Assembly: GCA_000437315.1 (NCBI GenBank) | Contig: FR899415.1 | Location: 1-64,000 of the forward strand | DNA length: 64,000 bases | Direction: 5' to 3' | Source of the DNA: Mycoplasma sp. CAG:472 | Lineage (GTDB): Bacteria > Bacillota_I > Bacilli_A > RF39 > UBA660 | Shown here: piece after piece, positions 24,537 to 34,210 of the stretch | Layout: the number at the start of each line of letters is the position of its first letter | How positions within the stretch are numbered: the first letter of the stretch is position 1 | Notes under the pieces: generated by a model | What the model was told of the DNA's origin: nothing | Databases searched by the model: none | The model's input: only the letters and a program-made list of their open reading frames with translations | Made by a program: the position numbers and the translations under genes

Positions 24537-27500
24537 TATTCTTCACCTTCCCCTTCCATATCATCTAAATCATCTAGAAATTCCAAATCATCAAGTGATG
24601 GTTCTTCATCTTCATCATCAAAGTCATCTTCCTCTTCATCAAGTGGTTTACTTGGTTCAGGAAGTACTTCTTCATCAGTAGATAAATCAATTTCATCAAT
24701 TCTTAAATTATCATTAGATTCATCATCTTTTTCTTCAATATCTTTAAATTCTAATAATTCATCATCATTTGTAAGAACTTGTACATCTAAGCATAATGCT
24801 TGGAATTCTTTAACAAGTACTCTAAAGCTTTCTGGAACACCTGCTTGATTAACAAGTTTACCTTTTACTAAAGCTTCATATACTTTAACACGTCCTACAA
24901 TATCATCGGCTTTAACAGTTAAGATTTCTTGAAGTACATGAGCAGCACCATAAGCATAAAGTGCCCAAACTTCCATTTCTCCAAATCTTTGTCCACCAAA
25001 TTGTGCTTTACCACCTAATGGTTGTTGAGTAATAACACTATAAGGTCCTGTTGCTCTTGCATGAAGTTTATCATCAACCATATGGTGAAGTTTAATCATA
25101 TACATAACACCAACAGCAATTTTATTGTCAAATGGTTCACCTGTACGTCCATCATATAAAGTCATCTTACCATCAGGGCTCATCTTAGCATCTTTCATTT
25201 GCTGTGATACATCTTCCCAAGTAGCAGAATCAAATACTGGAGTAGCATAATGTCTACCTAAAATCTTACCAGCCATTCCTAAATGAAGTTCTAGAATTTG
25301 ACCAACGTTCATACGAGATGGAACACCAAGTGGGTTAAGCATAATGTCTACTGGACGACCATCTGGCATAAATGGCATATCTTCCTCAGGTACTACTAAA
25401 GAAATAACACCTTTATTACCATGTCTTCCTGACATTTTATCTCCAACTTGAATTTTTCTCTTTTGAACTATATAAACTCTTATAACTTTTTGAACACCAG
25501 CCGCAAGTTCATCTGAGTTTTCTTTTGTATAAATTTGTACATCATGAACAATACCATCTGCACCATGATCTACTCTAAGTGAAGTATCTCTAACTTCTCT
25601 TGTTTTTTCGCCAAAGATTGCATGAAGTAGTTTTTCTTCAGAAGTAAGTTCTTGCATTCCTTTTGGAGTTACTTTACCAACAAGAATATCCCCTTCTCTA
25701 ACTTCTGTACCTATTCTTACAATACCATCAGCATCAAGATTTTTACGAGCATCTTCAGAAACATTTGGTATATCACGAGTAATTTCTTCAGGTCCTAGTT
25801 TTGTATCACGACACTCAATATCATAGTGAGAAATATGAAGTGAAGTATATGCATCATCTTTAACAAGTCTTTCATTTAAGATAACGGCATCTTCATAGTT
25901 ATAACCCTCGAATGTCATGAAAGCAACTGTCATATTCTTACCTAATGCAAGTTCTCCTTTATCACAAGAAGGACCATCCGCAATAACTTGTCCAGCATGA
26001 ACTTTATCGCCTGCTTTAACAATTGGTCTATGGTTTACACATGTTGATGCATTACTTCTTTCAAATGTAGAAAGATAATAAGTATCACATGATTTACCAT
26101 TATTTATAACAATTTTTTTACTATCAGCATAATCAACTACACCAGCAGTTTTAGAAAGTACACAACTTCCTGATGATGATGCAGCGATATATTCAACACC
26201 AGTACCAACTATTGGAGCTTCACTTGTAAGAAGTGGAACTGCTTGTCTTTGCATGTTAGCACCCATAAGTGTTCTTTTTGCATCATCGAATTCCAAAAAT
26301 GGAATACAACTTGTAGTTACTGCAACAACTTGACTTGGAGCAACGTCTACATAATCAACTTCTTCACGTTTAACAATTACGTTATCACCATTAACACGTA
26401 CAAGAACTTCATCGTCAATAATTCTATTATCTTTATCAAGTTTTACAGTTGCTTGAGAAATATAATAATCAGTTTCTTCATCAGCAGTCATATAAATTAT
26501 ATCTTTATCAACAACGCCATTATTTACTTTATGGTAAGGAGTTGTAATAAATCCATATTCATTTACTTTAGCATAACCTGCAAGTGATGTAATAAGACCT
26601 ATATTTTGTCCCTCTGGTGATTCAATTGGACATATTCTTCCATAGTGAGATGAGTTAACATCTCTTACTTCCATACCAGCTCTTTCTCTTGAAAGTCCTC
26701 CTGGTCCTAAGGAAGAAAGTCTTCTCTTATCTGTAAGTTCAGCAATTGGGTTAACTTGATCCATAAACTTAGAAAGTTGTGATGAACCAAAGAACTCTTT
26801 TAATACTGCAGTTACAGGTCTAATATTAATTAATGTTTTTGGTGTAACATTTTCAAGTTCTTGAGTAGTCATTCTTTCACGAATAACTCTTTCCATACGA
26901 GCCATACCAACTCTAAATTGATTTTCAACTAGCTCACCAACTTGTCTTACACGTCTATTTCCTAAATGATCGATTTCATCTTCATTACCAATATTATAAT
27001 GTAAATCAATATAATATGATAAAGATGCATAAACATCAGGAATAGTAAGTCTTTTTTCAGTTACACTACTATCAGTTCCAATTAAAGTAAGAACTTTTTT
27101 ACCATCAATCTTATCATAAACTTTTAAAGTTTGAATCATTTTAAAATCATCAAGTTCTTCATTAATTGTAGCTTCTTTTAAATTTAATCCACCAGCAAAA
27201 GCAACTTTTAATTTTTCAAGAATATCTTTAGTGATAACATCACCTTTTTTAGCAATTTCTTCACCATTAAATTTAATGTTTTCAGCTAAAGTACATCCAA
27301 GTATTCTTTCACAAATAAACATTTTTTTGTTAAATTTGTATCTTCCTACTTTTGCTAAATCATAACGGAATCTATCAAAGAATCTAGTGATTAATTGGTT
27401 TTTAGCACTATCAATAGTCGCAGGTTCTCCTGGACGTAGTTTTTCATAAATTTCAAGTAGTGCTTCATCAGTATTATTTGTAATATCTTTTTCTAAAGTA

Positions 27501-28156
27501 TTTTTTACAAATTCATTATCACCAAATAATTCAATGATTTCTTCATCAGTGGAAAGTCCAAGTGCACGTAAGAATGTTGTAACAGCTACTTTTCTAGTAC
27601 GATCTATTCTTACATAGATTACACCTTTAGCATCTGTTTCATATTCAAGCCATGTACCTTTATTAGGGATTATTTCTCCACTAACAATTCTTCTACCATT
27701 TTTATCTATTTCTCTTTTGAAATAAATAGATGGAGAACGAACAAGTTGAGATACAATTACTCTTTCAGCACCATTTATGATAAATGTTCCTGCATCAGTC
27801 ATAAGTGGTAAGTCACCTAAGAATATCTCTTGTTCTTTTACTTCACCAGTTTCATGAAGGTAAAGTCTTGCTTGCACTTTAAGTGGTGCAGCATAGTTAA
27901 CCATTCTCTCTTTTGCTTCCTTAATTGAATATCTTGGTTCATCTAAAGAATAATCAGTAAATTCAAGTGAAATATTTCCAGTAAAACTTTCAACTGGAAA
28001 AAGATCCTCAAATACTTCTTTGATTCCATTTTCAATGAAATTTTGATAACTTTTCTTTTGGATTTCCAAAAGGTCTGCAAGTTCAAGAGTGTTACTTGAT
28101 TTTGCGAAATTAATTCTTTCGCGATAGTCTCCGAATTTTTGTTTTTTATAAGCCAC
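24536..28156 (-). CDS. rpoB: DNA-directed RNA polymerase subunit beta
   Basis: A 1206-residue beta subunit with a long acidic C-terminal tail. Conserved blocks include the rifampicin region, where [14 protein letters not shown] and [20 protein letters not shown] occur. At the E. coli positions Q513 and H526 it has Lys (residue 463) and Asp (residue 476), both changes that in other bacteria give rifampicin resistance. Further on, the [20 protein letters not shown] block is intact. Upstream is a methyltransferase gene as in B. subtilis (ybxB-rpoB), and rpoB has its own promoter. Confidence 0.99.
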   Translation of the reverse strand: MAYKKQKFGDYRERINFAKSSNTLELADLLEIQKKSYQNFIENGIKEVFEDLFPVESFTGNISLEFTDYSLDEPRYSIKEAKERMVNYAAPLKVQARLYLHETGEVKEQEIFLGDLPLMTDAGTFIINGAERVIVSQLVRSPSIYFKREIDKNGRRIVSGEIIPNKGTWLEYETDAKGVIYVRIDRTRKVAVTTFLRALGLSTDEEIIELFGDNEFVKNTLEKDITNNTDEALLEIYEKLRPGEPATIDSAKNQLITRFFDRFRYDLAKVGRYKFNKKMFICERILGCTLAENIKFNGEEIAKKGDVITKDILEKLKVAFAGGLNLKEATINEELDDFKMIQTLKVYDKIDGKKVLTLIGTDSSVTEKRLTIPDVYASLSYYIDLHYNIGNEDEIDHLGNRRVRQVGELVENQFRVGMARMERVIRERMTTQELENVTPKTLINIRPVTAVLKEFFGSSQLSKFMDQVNPIAELTDKRRLSSLGPGGLSRERAGMEVRDVNSSHYGRICPIESPEGQNIGLITSLAGYAKVNEYGFITTPYHKVNNGVVDKDIIYMTADEETDYYISQATVKLDKDNRIIDDEVLVRVNGDNVIVKREEVDYVDVAPSQVVAVTTSCIPFLEFDDAKRTLMGANMQRQAVPLLTSEAPIVGTGVEYIAASSSGSCVLSKTAGVVDYADSKKIVINNGKSCDTYYLSTFERSNASTCVNHRPIVKAGDKVHAGQVIADGPSCDKGELALGKNMTVAFMTFEGYNYEDAVILNERLVKDDAYTSLHISHYDIECRDTKLGPEEITRDIPNVSEDARKNLDADGIVRIGTEVREGDILVGKVTPKGMQELTSEEKLLHAIFGEKTREVRDTSLRVDHGADGIVHDVQIYTKENSDELAAGVQKVIRVYIVQKRKIQVGDKMSGRHGNKGVISLVVPEEDMPFMPDGRPVDIMLNPLGVPSRMNVGQILELHLGMAGKILGRHYATPVFDSATWEDVSQQMKDAKMSPDGKMTLYDGRTGEPFDNKIAVGVMYMIKLHHMVDDKLHARATGPYSVITQQPLGGKAQFGGQRFGEMEVWALYAYGAAHVLQEILTVKADDIVGRVKVYEALVKGKLVNQAGVPESFRVLVKEFQALCLDVQVLTNDDELLEFKDIEEKDDESNDNLRIDEIDLSTDEEVLPEPSKPLDEEEDDFDDEDEEPSLDDLEFLDDLDDMEGEGEE

Positions 28157-28226
28157 GATCTCACCCCATAATCTTATTTTTTTTGGACTATTTTTATGTT
28201 AAAAATAAACACGTCAACATTAAATA

Positions 28227-28256
28227 ATTTTAGCAAAGAATAAAGTATTTTGTCAA
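28227..28256 (-). promoter_or_regulatory. Promoter of rpoBC
   Basis: On the minus strand TTGACA (28251-28256), an 18-base spacer and TAAAAT (28227-28232) preceded by TGC (extended -10). The -35 overlaps the end of the methyltransferase gene. Confidence 0.7.
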
Positions 28257-28843
28257 GACATTTTACAGCAAAAAATGTAAAATCCTTTATCTTTTTCTTT
28301 TATTTCAACATTGTAATGTTCATTTAACAGTTTTTGTATAGATTTAGCACCTTGGTCCTTACGCATTACGAACCAAAGTCTTCCACCATCATTTAGATGT
28401 ATTTTAGCATTAATAAGAAACTCTAATATAACTTTTTTACCAGCTTTTATCGGTGGATTTGTAATAATTACATCATATTTATCTAAAATATTTTCATACA
28501 CATTACTTTCAATTACTTTAGCATTAACTTTATTTGCAGCAATATTTCTTTCACACAAATGTAATGCTCTTTTGTTAACATCACACATAGTTATATTTTT
28601 ACCAGTTATCTTAGCAAGTGATATTCCTATTAATCCATAGCCACAACCTAAGTCTAAGATATTTTCATAATCAGATTCATTTTTTAAAAATGTTTCTATT
28701 AAAAGTCTACTTCCATAATCTAAATGATTTTTACTAAATACTCCGTTATCACTAAAAAAATCAATAGTTATGTTTTTATAATTATAACTAAGTGTCCTAA
28801 TTTCACTTTTTAAATTTTGATTATTTGTAAAATAATGATCCAT
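28253..28843 (-). CDS. ybxB: Class I SAM-dependent methyltransferase, YbxB/RsmC-like
   Basis: A 196-residue methyltransferase. The SAM-binding glycine motif is LDLGCGYGLIGISLA (about residues 60-75), and the catalytic IITNPPIKAGKKV motif marks the N-methyltransferases of the RsmC/RlmG (MTS) family that act on rRNA guanine or similar. It starts MDHYFTNNQNLKSEIRTLSY. B. subtilis has ybxB between rplL and rpoB; here rplJ/rplL are not adjacent. RNA target is inferred. Confidence 0.85.
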   Translation of the reverse strand: MDHYFTNNQNLKSEIRTLSYNYKNITIDFFSDNGVFSKNHLDYGSRLLIETFLKNESDYENILDLGCGYGLIGISLAKITGKNITMCDVNKRALHLCERNIAANKVNAKVIESNVYENILDKYDVIITNPPIKAGKKVILEFLINAKIHLNDGGRLWFVMRKDQGAKSIQKLLNEHYNVEIKEKDKGFYIFCCKMS

Positions 28844-28880
28844 TTATTTCCCTTTTCTTTTCAAACTAATTTTATTATAC

Positions 28881-28915
28881 AAAAAAAGACACGCTAAATC
28901 AAGTAGCAAGTGCCC
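28881..28915 (-). terminator. Terminator after the 29539-28924 transcription unit
   Basis: Minus-strand stem GGCAC..GCTA / TAGC.GTGTC with a short bulge, followed by seven T. Confidence 0.7.
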
Positions 28916-28923
28916 TATTTTTA

Positions 28924-29019
28924 CTATATAAAGTTTTTAATAAACTCCATAATTAAACTAAAACATGTTAAAAATAATATTATATATAAAAGCTCTTTTC
29001 TTTCAGATGAACTTTCCAT
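28924..29019 (-). CDS. Small membrane peptide of 31 residues
   Basis: Begins MESSSERKELLYIILFLTCF; one transmembrane helix between a polar N-terminus and an IKNFI end. A strong AAGGGGG site lies 8 bases upstream, directly after the stop of the exported protein gene at 29036, and a terminator follows. The spacing suggests a two-gene operon. No family recognised. Confidence 0.55.
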   Translation of the reverse strand: MESSSERKELLYIILFLTCFSLIMEFIKNFI

Positions 29020-29035
29020 TAAACTAACCCCCTTA

Positions 29036-29539
29036 TTATCTTTTTCTATTTAAAGATAAACAATATTTATTATAATTACTTACCGCTTCATGAGTATTTT
29101 GAATACTTTCTATTTCACCATCACCATTTAAATGCCATATAAGGTCATCTTCAATGGAGTATGCATAACTATCTATTCCATTTAATTTAAAATAGCCAGA
29201 AACCTCATCACTATTTTTAAATACTGGTACTTTTTGACCTTCATAAAATTTCTCTAATATTGACTCTAAATGTTGAAATGGTCTACCCCAGAAATACTCT
29301 AAAGCATCATCATAAGTAAGTTCAGGTTCTAAACCATAACTTGGTTCACTCATAACTATTGTCATCATTTTTTCACGAGATTCTTTACTTACTTCAAATG
29401 TTTCTTCACTATATAAATAATTTGGTTCATATATATTACTTTGCTCTTCATTACTTTTCTTAATGCTATATGAAGTAGCACCTATACTAGCAACTAGACA
29501 AATACTTAATACTCCCTTAAATATTTTATTATTTTTCAT
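29036..29539 (-). CDS. Exported or membrane-anchored protein of unknown function
   Basis: A 167-residue protein (start at the ATG 29539 after GGGGGG). The N-terminal helix (IFKGVLSICLVASIGATSYS) is a signal peptide or anchor, followed by an acidic region with TYDDALEYFWGRPFQHLESI, and it ends in NRKR. No domain recognised. It has a consensus-like promoter and is followed by a 31-residue membrane peptide. The exported fate is inferred from the N-terminus. Confidence 0.65.
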   Translation of the reverse strand: MKNNKIFKGVLSICLVASIGATSYSIKKSNEEQSNIYEPNYLYSEETFEVSKESREKMMTIVMSEPSYGLEPELTYDDALEYFWGRPFQHLESILEKFYEGQKVPVFKNSDEVSGYFKLNGIDSYAYSIEDDLIWHLNGDGEIESIQNTHEAVSNYNKYCLSLNRKR

Positions 29540-29564
29540 AACTAATCCCCCCTTAGTTATTAAC

Positions 29565-29593
29565 ATTCTATCATATTTTTATAAAAATGTCAA
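29565..29593 (-). promoter_or_regulatory. Promoter of the 29036-29539 gene
   Basis: Minus-strand TTGACA (29588-29593), 17-base spacer ending TATGA, then TAGAAT (29565-29570). Confidence 0.65.
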
Positions 29594-29605
29594 ATTAGTG
29601 TAAAG

Positions 29606-30487
29606 TTATCTAGATAAATCATCTATTTTTTCTAATACAATATTTTCATAGTAGTCTAGCATTTTGCTTGAATGTTCTTCTTTAAGATGGAGAATATAAT
29701 CAAATATATTTGTAAGTTCTGTTCTTTCTAAACTATGTAAATAACATTTTAATTTATAAGTATCCTCTAAGTTTGTAAAACAGCAATCAGGATTTTGATT
29801 ATCACTAGCATCTTTCCATTTAGAAATAATCTTTTTACATTCTTCTACATTAAGAGGATTAAAATAATCATCATAAATTTCAGGTACATAATCCATTTGC
29901 ATATTATGGCTTAAAATATAACATTCAACTTCATAACTATGGTAAGCATAATAAATTAAGTTATGAATACATTTTTTTCTTAATAAATCATAAAATTTAG
30001 AATTATTTGACTTAATACCTAATTCGTCATTTAAAATTATCTTACTAGCATAGCACATTGCATTATATTTATAAGTTTGATTATATTGAAAATATCTATC
30101 TAGTTCTTCTTGAGTAAAAGCAAAATCAGGAATAATTCGCGAAAGTTTTTCAAAGTCTTCCTCTTCATCAGAAAAATCATATTCTAATGGTTTTTCAAAT
30201 TTAGCCATATAGGTTTGCACTATCTTTTCACTAGCTCTATATGTTTCATCATCAACTTCATCCATTGTAAATATAATATCTGCAAGATCAACATAATATT
30301 CAAGTTCTTCCTTTGTCATTTTATCTAGCATGCTCGTTTCAATTTTAATAAGTTCAAGAATATTTTTGCAAGATACTTTAGATTGTTCAAAATCATTATT
30401 TATTAAATCCATACATAGTTTTTTATATGCTTCGCCAATCTTTTTATCATGTGCAATTAATAATTCAAAACTATTACTATTTTTCAT
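29606..30487 (-). CDS. Cytoplasmic helical protein of unknown function
   Basis: A 293-residue acidic, apparently all-helical protein without signal or membrane segment (start at the ATG 30487 after GGGTGG). Features include IIPDFAFTQEELDRYFQYNQ and a Tyr/Cys-rich stretch HNLIYYAYHSYEVECYILSH. No known family is recognised. It stands alone behind its own promoter, whose spacer also ends in AATATGA like that of its downstream neighbour. Confidence 0.6.
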   Translation of the reverse strand: MKNSNSFELLIAHDKKIGEAYKKLCMDLINNDFEQSKVSCKNILELIKIETSMLDKMTKEELEYYVDLADIIFTMDEVDDETYRASEKIVQTYMAKFEKPLEYDFSDEEEDFEKLSRIIPDFAFTQEELDRYFQYNQTYKYNAMCYASKIILNDELGIKSNNSKFYDLLRKKCIHNLIYYAYHSYEVECYILSHNMQMDYVPEIYDDYFNPLNVEECKKIISKWKDASDNQNPDCCFTNLEDTYKLKCYLHSLERTELTNIFDYILHLKEEHSSKMLDYYENIVLEKIDDLSR

Positions 30488-30504
30488 AAAACCACCCGCC
30501 GTAT

Positions 30505-30533
30505 ATACTATCATATTTTAAGCGTAATGGCAA
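30505..30533 (-). promoter_or_regulatory. Promoter of the 29606-30487 gene
   Basis: Minus-strand TTGCCA (30528-30533), 17-base spacer ending AATATGA, then TAGTAT (30505-30510); architecture parallels the promoter at 29565-29593. Confidence 0.55.
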
Positions 30534-30565
30534 ATCATTGTAAAGTTATTTTTAAAATCTGATTT

Positions 30566-31549
30566 TTAATGAACTAATATATAAATAAGAGTTATTAAAC
30601 AGCATACTAAAGATACTAAATAAAATAGTTTTATAATATCTGTTTCTTTAAAACCTAGCATCTCAAAATGATGATGAAGTGGACTTTTTAAAAATATTTT
30701 TTTATTAAAATATCTTATCGAAATAATTTGAATAAAACTTGAAAGAGTTTCAATAATAAAAACTAAACCAATAATAACAAGGGAAAGTTCACATTTAAGC
30801 AAAATAGATACCGATGCAAGTGTGGCTCCTAAAGAAAGAGAACCTAAATCACCCATAAATATTTTGGCAGGATAAAAATTAAAAAACAAAAATCCTATTA
30901 AAGCTCCTGCCAAAGTAAAACAAAAAATACCTATTTCTTCATAGCCCAAAATAAATGGACTATTAAAGGCAATTATTCCATAAGAAATAAATGATATCGT
31001 GCATAATCCGGCAGCAAGGCCATCAAGACCGTCTGTTATATTAACTGCATTAGAACTGCCAACAAGCATAAATAGAATTAAAAGACCATATAAATATTTT
31101 AAATCTATTGAAAATAAATAAAAATTAAGAACTGTATTATTTCCTGAAATTAAAAATAAAACAAAGAAAAATATTCCAATAATAACTTGAATAAAAAACT
31201 TTAAAATTATTGATAGGCCTTTATTGTTATGAAATCTTATTTTAAGAAGATCATCAATAAATCCAAGAAATGCATACAAAATAAATACGCATAATATTAT
31301 AAATAAATTTAAATTAAAATGAATATTCTCATTTAAAAATAAAAAAATAATTATAAATAAAGTACTAATTATGAAAATAACTCCCCCCATCGTGGGAGTC
31401 CCCTCTTTTAAAAGATGTCTTTTAGAAATCGTTTTTGATATACTTTGATACATATGACATTTCTTAAAAAATGGTACTATTAAAAAACCTAATACTAATG
31501 AAGATAAAAAACCTAATATTAAACATAAAATAGTTTTAGTTAAAATCAT
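30566..31549 (-). CDS. mraY: Phospho-N-acetylmuramoyl-pentapeptide transferase
   Basis: A 327-residue polytopic membrane enzyme that moves phospho-MurNAc-pentapeptide to undecaprenyl phosphate, giving lipid I. Diagnostic motifs: GTPTMGGVIF near the N-terminus, FLGFIDDLLKIR, NAVNITDGLDGLA, FMGDLGSLSLG and SPLHHHFEMLG. The ATG at 31549 has GAGG 7 bases upstream; the ATG at 31561 is less likely. It follows the spoVD/ftsI-type PBP, as in dcw clusters, but mur ligase genes are absent here. Confidence 0.97.
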   Translation of the reverse strand: MILTKTILCLILGFLSSLVLGFLIVPFFKKCHMYQSISKTISKRHLLKEGTPTMGGVIFIISTLFIIIFLFLNENIHFNLNLFIILCVFILYAFLGFIDDLLKIRFHNNKGLSIILKFFIQVIIGIFFFVLFLISGNNTVLNFYLFSIDLKYLYGLLILFMLVGSSNAVNITDGLDGLAAGLCTISFISYGIIAFNSPFILGYEEIGIFCFTLAGALIGFLFFNFYPAKIFMGDLGSLSLGATLASVSILLKCELSLVIIGLVFIIETLSSFIQIISIRYFNKKIFLKSPLHHHFEMLGFKETDIIKLFYLVSLVCCLITLIYILVH

Positions 31550-31608
31550 ATTTTTCCTCATTAAATTATATGAATTTTAAAAGTAAATAGAACACTTCTT
31601 AATAAAAT

Positions 31609-33510
31609 TTATTTAAGCATTAACATTATAGTTGAACCCTCCTCTATATAAGTACCTTCTTCAGGTGATTGATAAAATACTTTTTCACCATTACCAGAAA
31701 GTTCTATTTTAAATCCTTTTAAAGTTTTTTTAGCATCCTCAAGACTCATTCCTGTAACATCAGGAACATAGGTATATTTTTTATCTAAATAATTATATTC
31801 TTTAGGCATTCCCTCTTTTGAGGGCTTTATACCCAAAATATCTATTGCACTTGTAAGAATACTTTTGGCAACTGGAGCAGAGGCAGTACCACCATATTGA
31901 GTTACATTTTTAGCGCCATCAATTGCAACATATATAACAATTTTAGGATTATCCGCGGGCATAAAACCAACAAAAGATAAAATATAACTTGAGGATGAAT
32001 ATTTTCCATCAACAACTTTTTGAGCAGTACCTGTTTTACCACCAACACGATAATTTTCAATATATGCATTTCTTCCTGTACCATTAGCAACAACACTCTC
32101 TAAAGTAAATCTAACAAGGGAGGAAGTATCCTTACTAATAACTTTTTTTACTAAGACTTTTTCATTATAATCAAGAAGTGCACCACTTTCATTCATTAAA
32201 CTTTTAACTATGTAAGGTTTATATAAATTTCCTCCATTTACGACTGCACTAACTGCGGTTATTTGTTGCAACGGAGTCACACTTATTCCTTGTCCAAATG
32301 CTGTTGTTGCAGTTTCCACCGGGCCCATTTTATTTATATTAAAAAGTATTCCATTACTTTCACCATTTAAATCTATTCCTGTTTTTTTGCCAAAACCAAA
32401 ACTTTTTATATAACTCATAAGTTTTTGTGTACCAAGTTTTTGACCCATTGATACAAATCCCGGGTTGCAAGAATTTTCCACTACCTCAAGATAAGTTTGC
32501 GTTCCATGACCACCATGTTTCCAACAATGTAGTGTTGCACCCTCAACATTAATTGAACCACTATCAGTAAAAGTATCTTTGAATAAATCAATAGTTTTTT
32601 CCTCAATCGAAGAGGCAAGTGTAATTATTTTAAAAGTTGAACCTGGTTCATAAGTCATCCAAATAGGAAGATTTCTATTAATAGTTTGGGTATCATAATC
32701 TTTATAATTATTTGGATCAAATCCTGGTCTTGAACCCATAGCAAGTATTTCTCCACTTTGGGGATCCATTGCAAGTATTAAAGCATGTTCTGGAGTATAT
32801 TTAGAAACTATTTCATTAAGGGCACCCTCAACTGCTTTTTGCAAATTTAAATCAATAGTTAAGCCTATAGTTATCCCATCAGTGGGATTTTCATAAACCT
32901 GAGCCATTTCAAGACGATTTCCTTTACCATCCGAAAAATATTTAATAGAGCCATCTTCACCTTTTAAATATTCATCATAAATAAGTTCAAGTCCACTTAA
33001 ACCTTGATTATCTATACCAACATAACCTAAGGTATGAGATAAAAGTTCTTTATATGGATAATACCTTTTACTTTCCTTTAAAAGATATACTCCATCATAA
33101 TTTAAAGCATTTATTTTATCTGAGGTTTCATAAGAAAGTCTTCTTCCCTCGGGATGTACTCTTTCAATTGAGGTTTTCTTACTTACATGAGCAAGCATAT
33201 CTTCATAAGAAGTACCCAAAATATCAGATAAATCTTTAGCTACTTTTTCTTTATCTTTAATTTGCCTTGGCACTAATACAAGTGAAGTTGTTGTAATATT
33301 ATCTGCAAGAACTAAACCATTTCTATCTACTATTTTACCCCTATCTGCTTTAATAGGAAGATTTCTTGAATATAAATCATCTGATAAACTTTTTAGTTTA
33401 TTATAACTTATTACCTCAATATAAAATACTTTTATTATTACACATAAAAGAATTATAAATACAAATAAAAAAATATATCTAATACGTGTATGAATTAGTT
33501 TATAAAACAT
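31609..33510 (-). CDS. spoVD: Class B penicillin-binding protein with PASTA domain (FtsI/SpoVD type)
   Basis: A 633-residue transpeptidase that cross-links peptidoglycan outside the membrane. One N-terminal transmembrane helix is followed by a dimerisation region (RGKIVDRNGLVLADN). Catalytic motifs are STFK (about residue 291), SCN (about 346) and KTGT (about 493). A single C-terminal PASTA domain (VPDVTGMSLEDAKKTL) is typical of SpoVD and Gram-positive division PBPs. Its neighbour is mraY, as spoVD precedes mraY's cluster in Bacillus. Whether it serves division or cortex synthesis cannot be told. Confidence 0.92.
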   Translation of the reverse strand: MFYKLIHTRIRYIFLFVFIILLCVIIKVFYIEVISYNKLKSLSDDLYSRNLPIKADRGKIVDRNGLVLADNITTTSLVLVPRQIKDKEKVAKDLSDILGTSYEDMLAHVSKKTSIERVHPEGRRLSYETSDKINALNYDGVYLLKESKRYYPYKELLSHTLGYVGIDNQGLSGLELIYDEYLKGEDGSIKYFSDGKGNRLEMAQVYENPTDGITIGLTIDLNLQKAVEGALNEIVSKYTPEHALILAMDPQSGEILAMGSRPGFDPNNYKDYDTQTINRNLPIWMTYEPGSTFKIITLASSIEEKTIDLFKDTFTDSGSINVEGATLHCWKHGGHGTQTYLEVVENSCNPGFVSMGQKLGTQKLMSYIKSFGFGKKTGIDLNGESNGILFNINKMGPVETATTAFGQGISVTPLQQITAVSAVVNGGNLYKPYIVKSLMNESGALLDYNEKVLVKKVISKDTSSLVRFTLESVVANGTGRNAYIENYRVGGKTGTAQKVVDGKYSSSSYILSFVGFMPADNPKIVIYVAIDGAKNVTQYGGTASAPVAKSILTSAIDILGIKPSKEGMPKEYNYLDKKYTYVPDVTGMSLEDAKKTLKGFKIELSGNGEKVFYQSPEEGTYIEEGSTIMLMLK

Positions 33511-33550
33511 ATCATCACCTATTTAAATATATTTATTTTTATGCAGAATA

Positions 33551-34165
33551 TTAATCAAAATATGTTTCAAAATTTGGATTATTGTTTGCCTTAAAACATA
33601 GTTTAATTTGCTCTAAAGAAGTTTTTTCATTAGCTAGATTTTTAGGAATATCATCTAAAGAAAAATAATTAGTTTCTATTGTTTCATTATTTTTCTTAAA
33701 TGAGCCTCCTACTACTTTACATAGTACAAAGACTTTACATATTCCATAAGCATAAATTGGTGTATTATGTTTATTTCTATCTTGAACTGCTATTAACTTT
33801 ATTGCATCAACATCAAGTCCAGTTTCCTCATTTACTTCTTTAATTGTATTTGATTTTATGCTTTCTAAAGTATCACACCAACCACCAGGAAGAGCCCAAG
33901 TATCATTATTTTCGTGTACAAGTAGTATTTTATTATCTTTAAAAATAGCGGCTCTTGTATCTATTTTTGGCGTTTGATAACCTTGTTCACTGCCAAATAA
34001 ATCTTTGATTTTTTCAAAGGGTAAATCAGTTTTATATTTCATAAGTTGACAAGCAATATCTCTTATTTCTTCATATCTTTCTTTATCAAATTCATTATTC
34101 ACATAAGCAAGACCATTTTGACTAAGTGCCTGAAGTCTTACAATTAATTTTAAATATTCATCCAT
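33551..34165 (-). CDS. NUDIX hydrolase with N-terminal accessory domain
   Basis: A 204-residue protein. An N-terminal helical accessory domain (to about residue 65, SQNGLAYVNNEFDKERYEEI) of the kind found in YjhB-type ADP-ribose pyrophosphatases precedes the NUDIX fold. The NUDIX box runs from GGWCDTLESIKSN to KEVNEETGL; the usual Arg of 'REUxEE' is Lys. The substrate may be ADP-ribose or another nucleoside diphosphate derivative. AAAGGA lies before the ATG. Confidence 0.85.
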   Translation of the reverse strand: MDEYLKLIVRLQALSQNGLAYVNNEFDKERYEEIRDIACQLMKYKTDLPFEKIKDLFGSEQGYQTPKIDTRAAIFKDNKILLVHENNDTWALPGGWCDTLESIKSNTIKEVNEETGLDVDAIKLIAVQDRNKHNTPIYAYGICKVFVLCKVVGGSFKKNNETIETNYFSLDDIPKNLANEKTSLEQIKLCFKANNNPNFETYFD

Positions 34166-34179
34166 AATAGTCCTTTCTT

Positions 34180-34210
34180 AAAAAAGTACCCTAATAACTT
34201 AAAGGTACTT
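34180..34210 (-). terminator. Terminator of the 774-aa paralogue gene
   Basis: AAGTACC / GGTACTT stem overlapping the last codons and the stop, followed on the minus strand by six T. Confidence 0.75.

Noticed and set aside
26243..26587. A 114-codon frame antisense to rpoB
   Set aside because: It lies wholly within the highly conserved rpoB coding region and its translation is low-complexity; a shadow of rpoB codon use.
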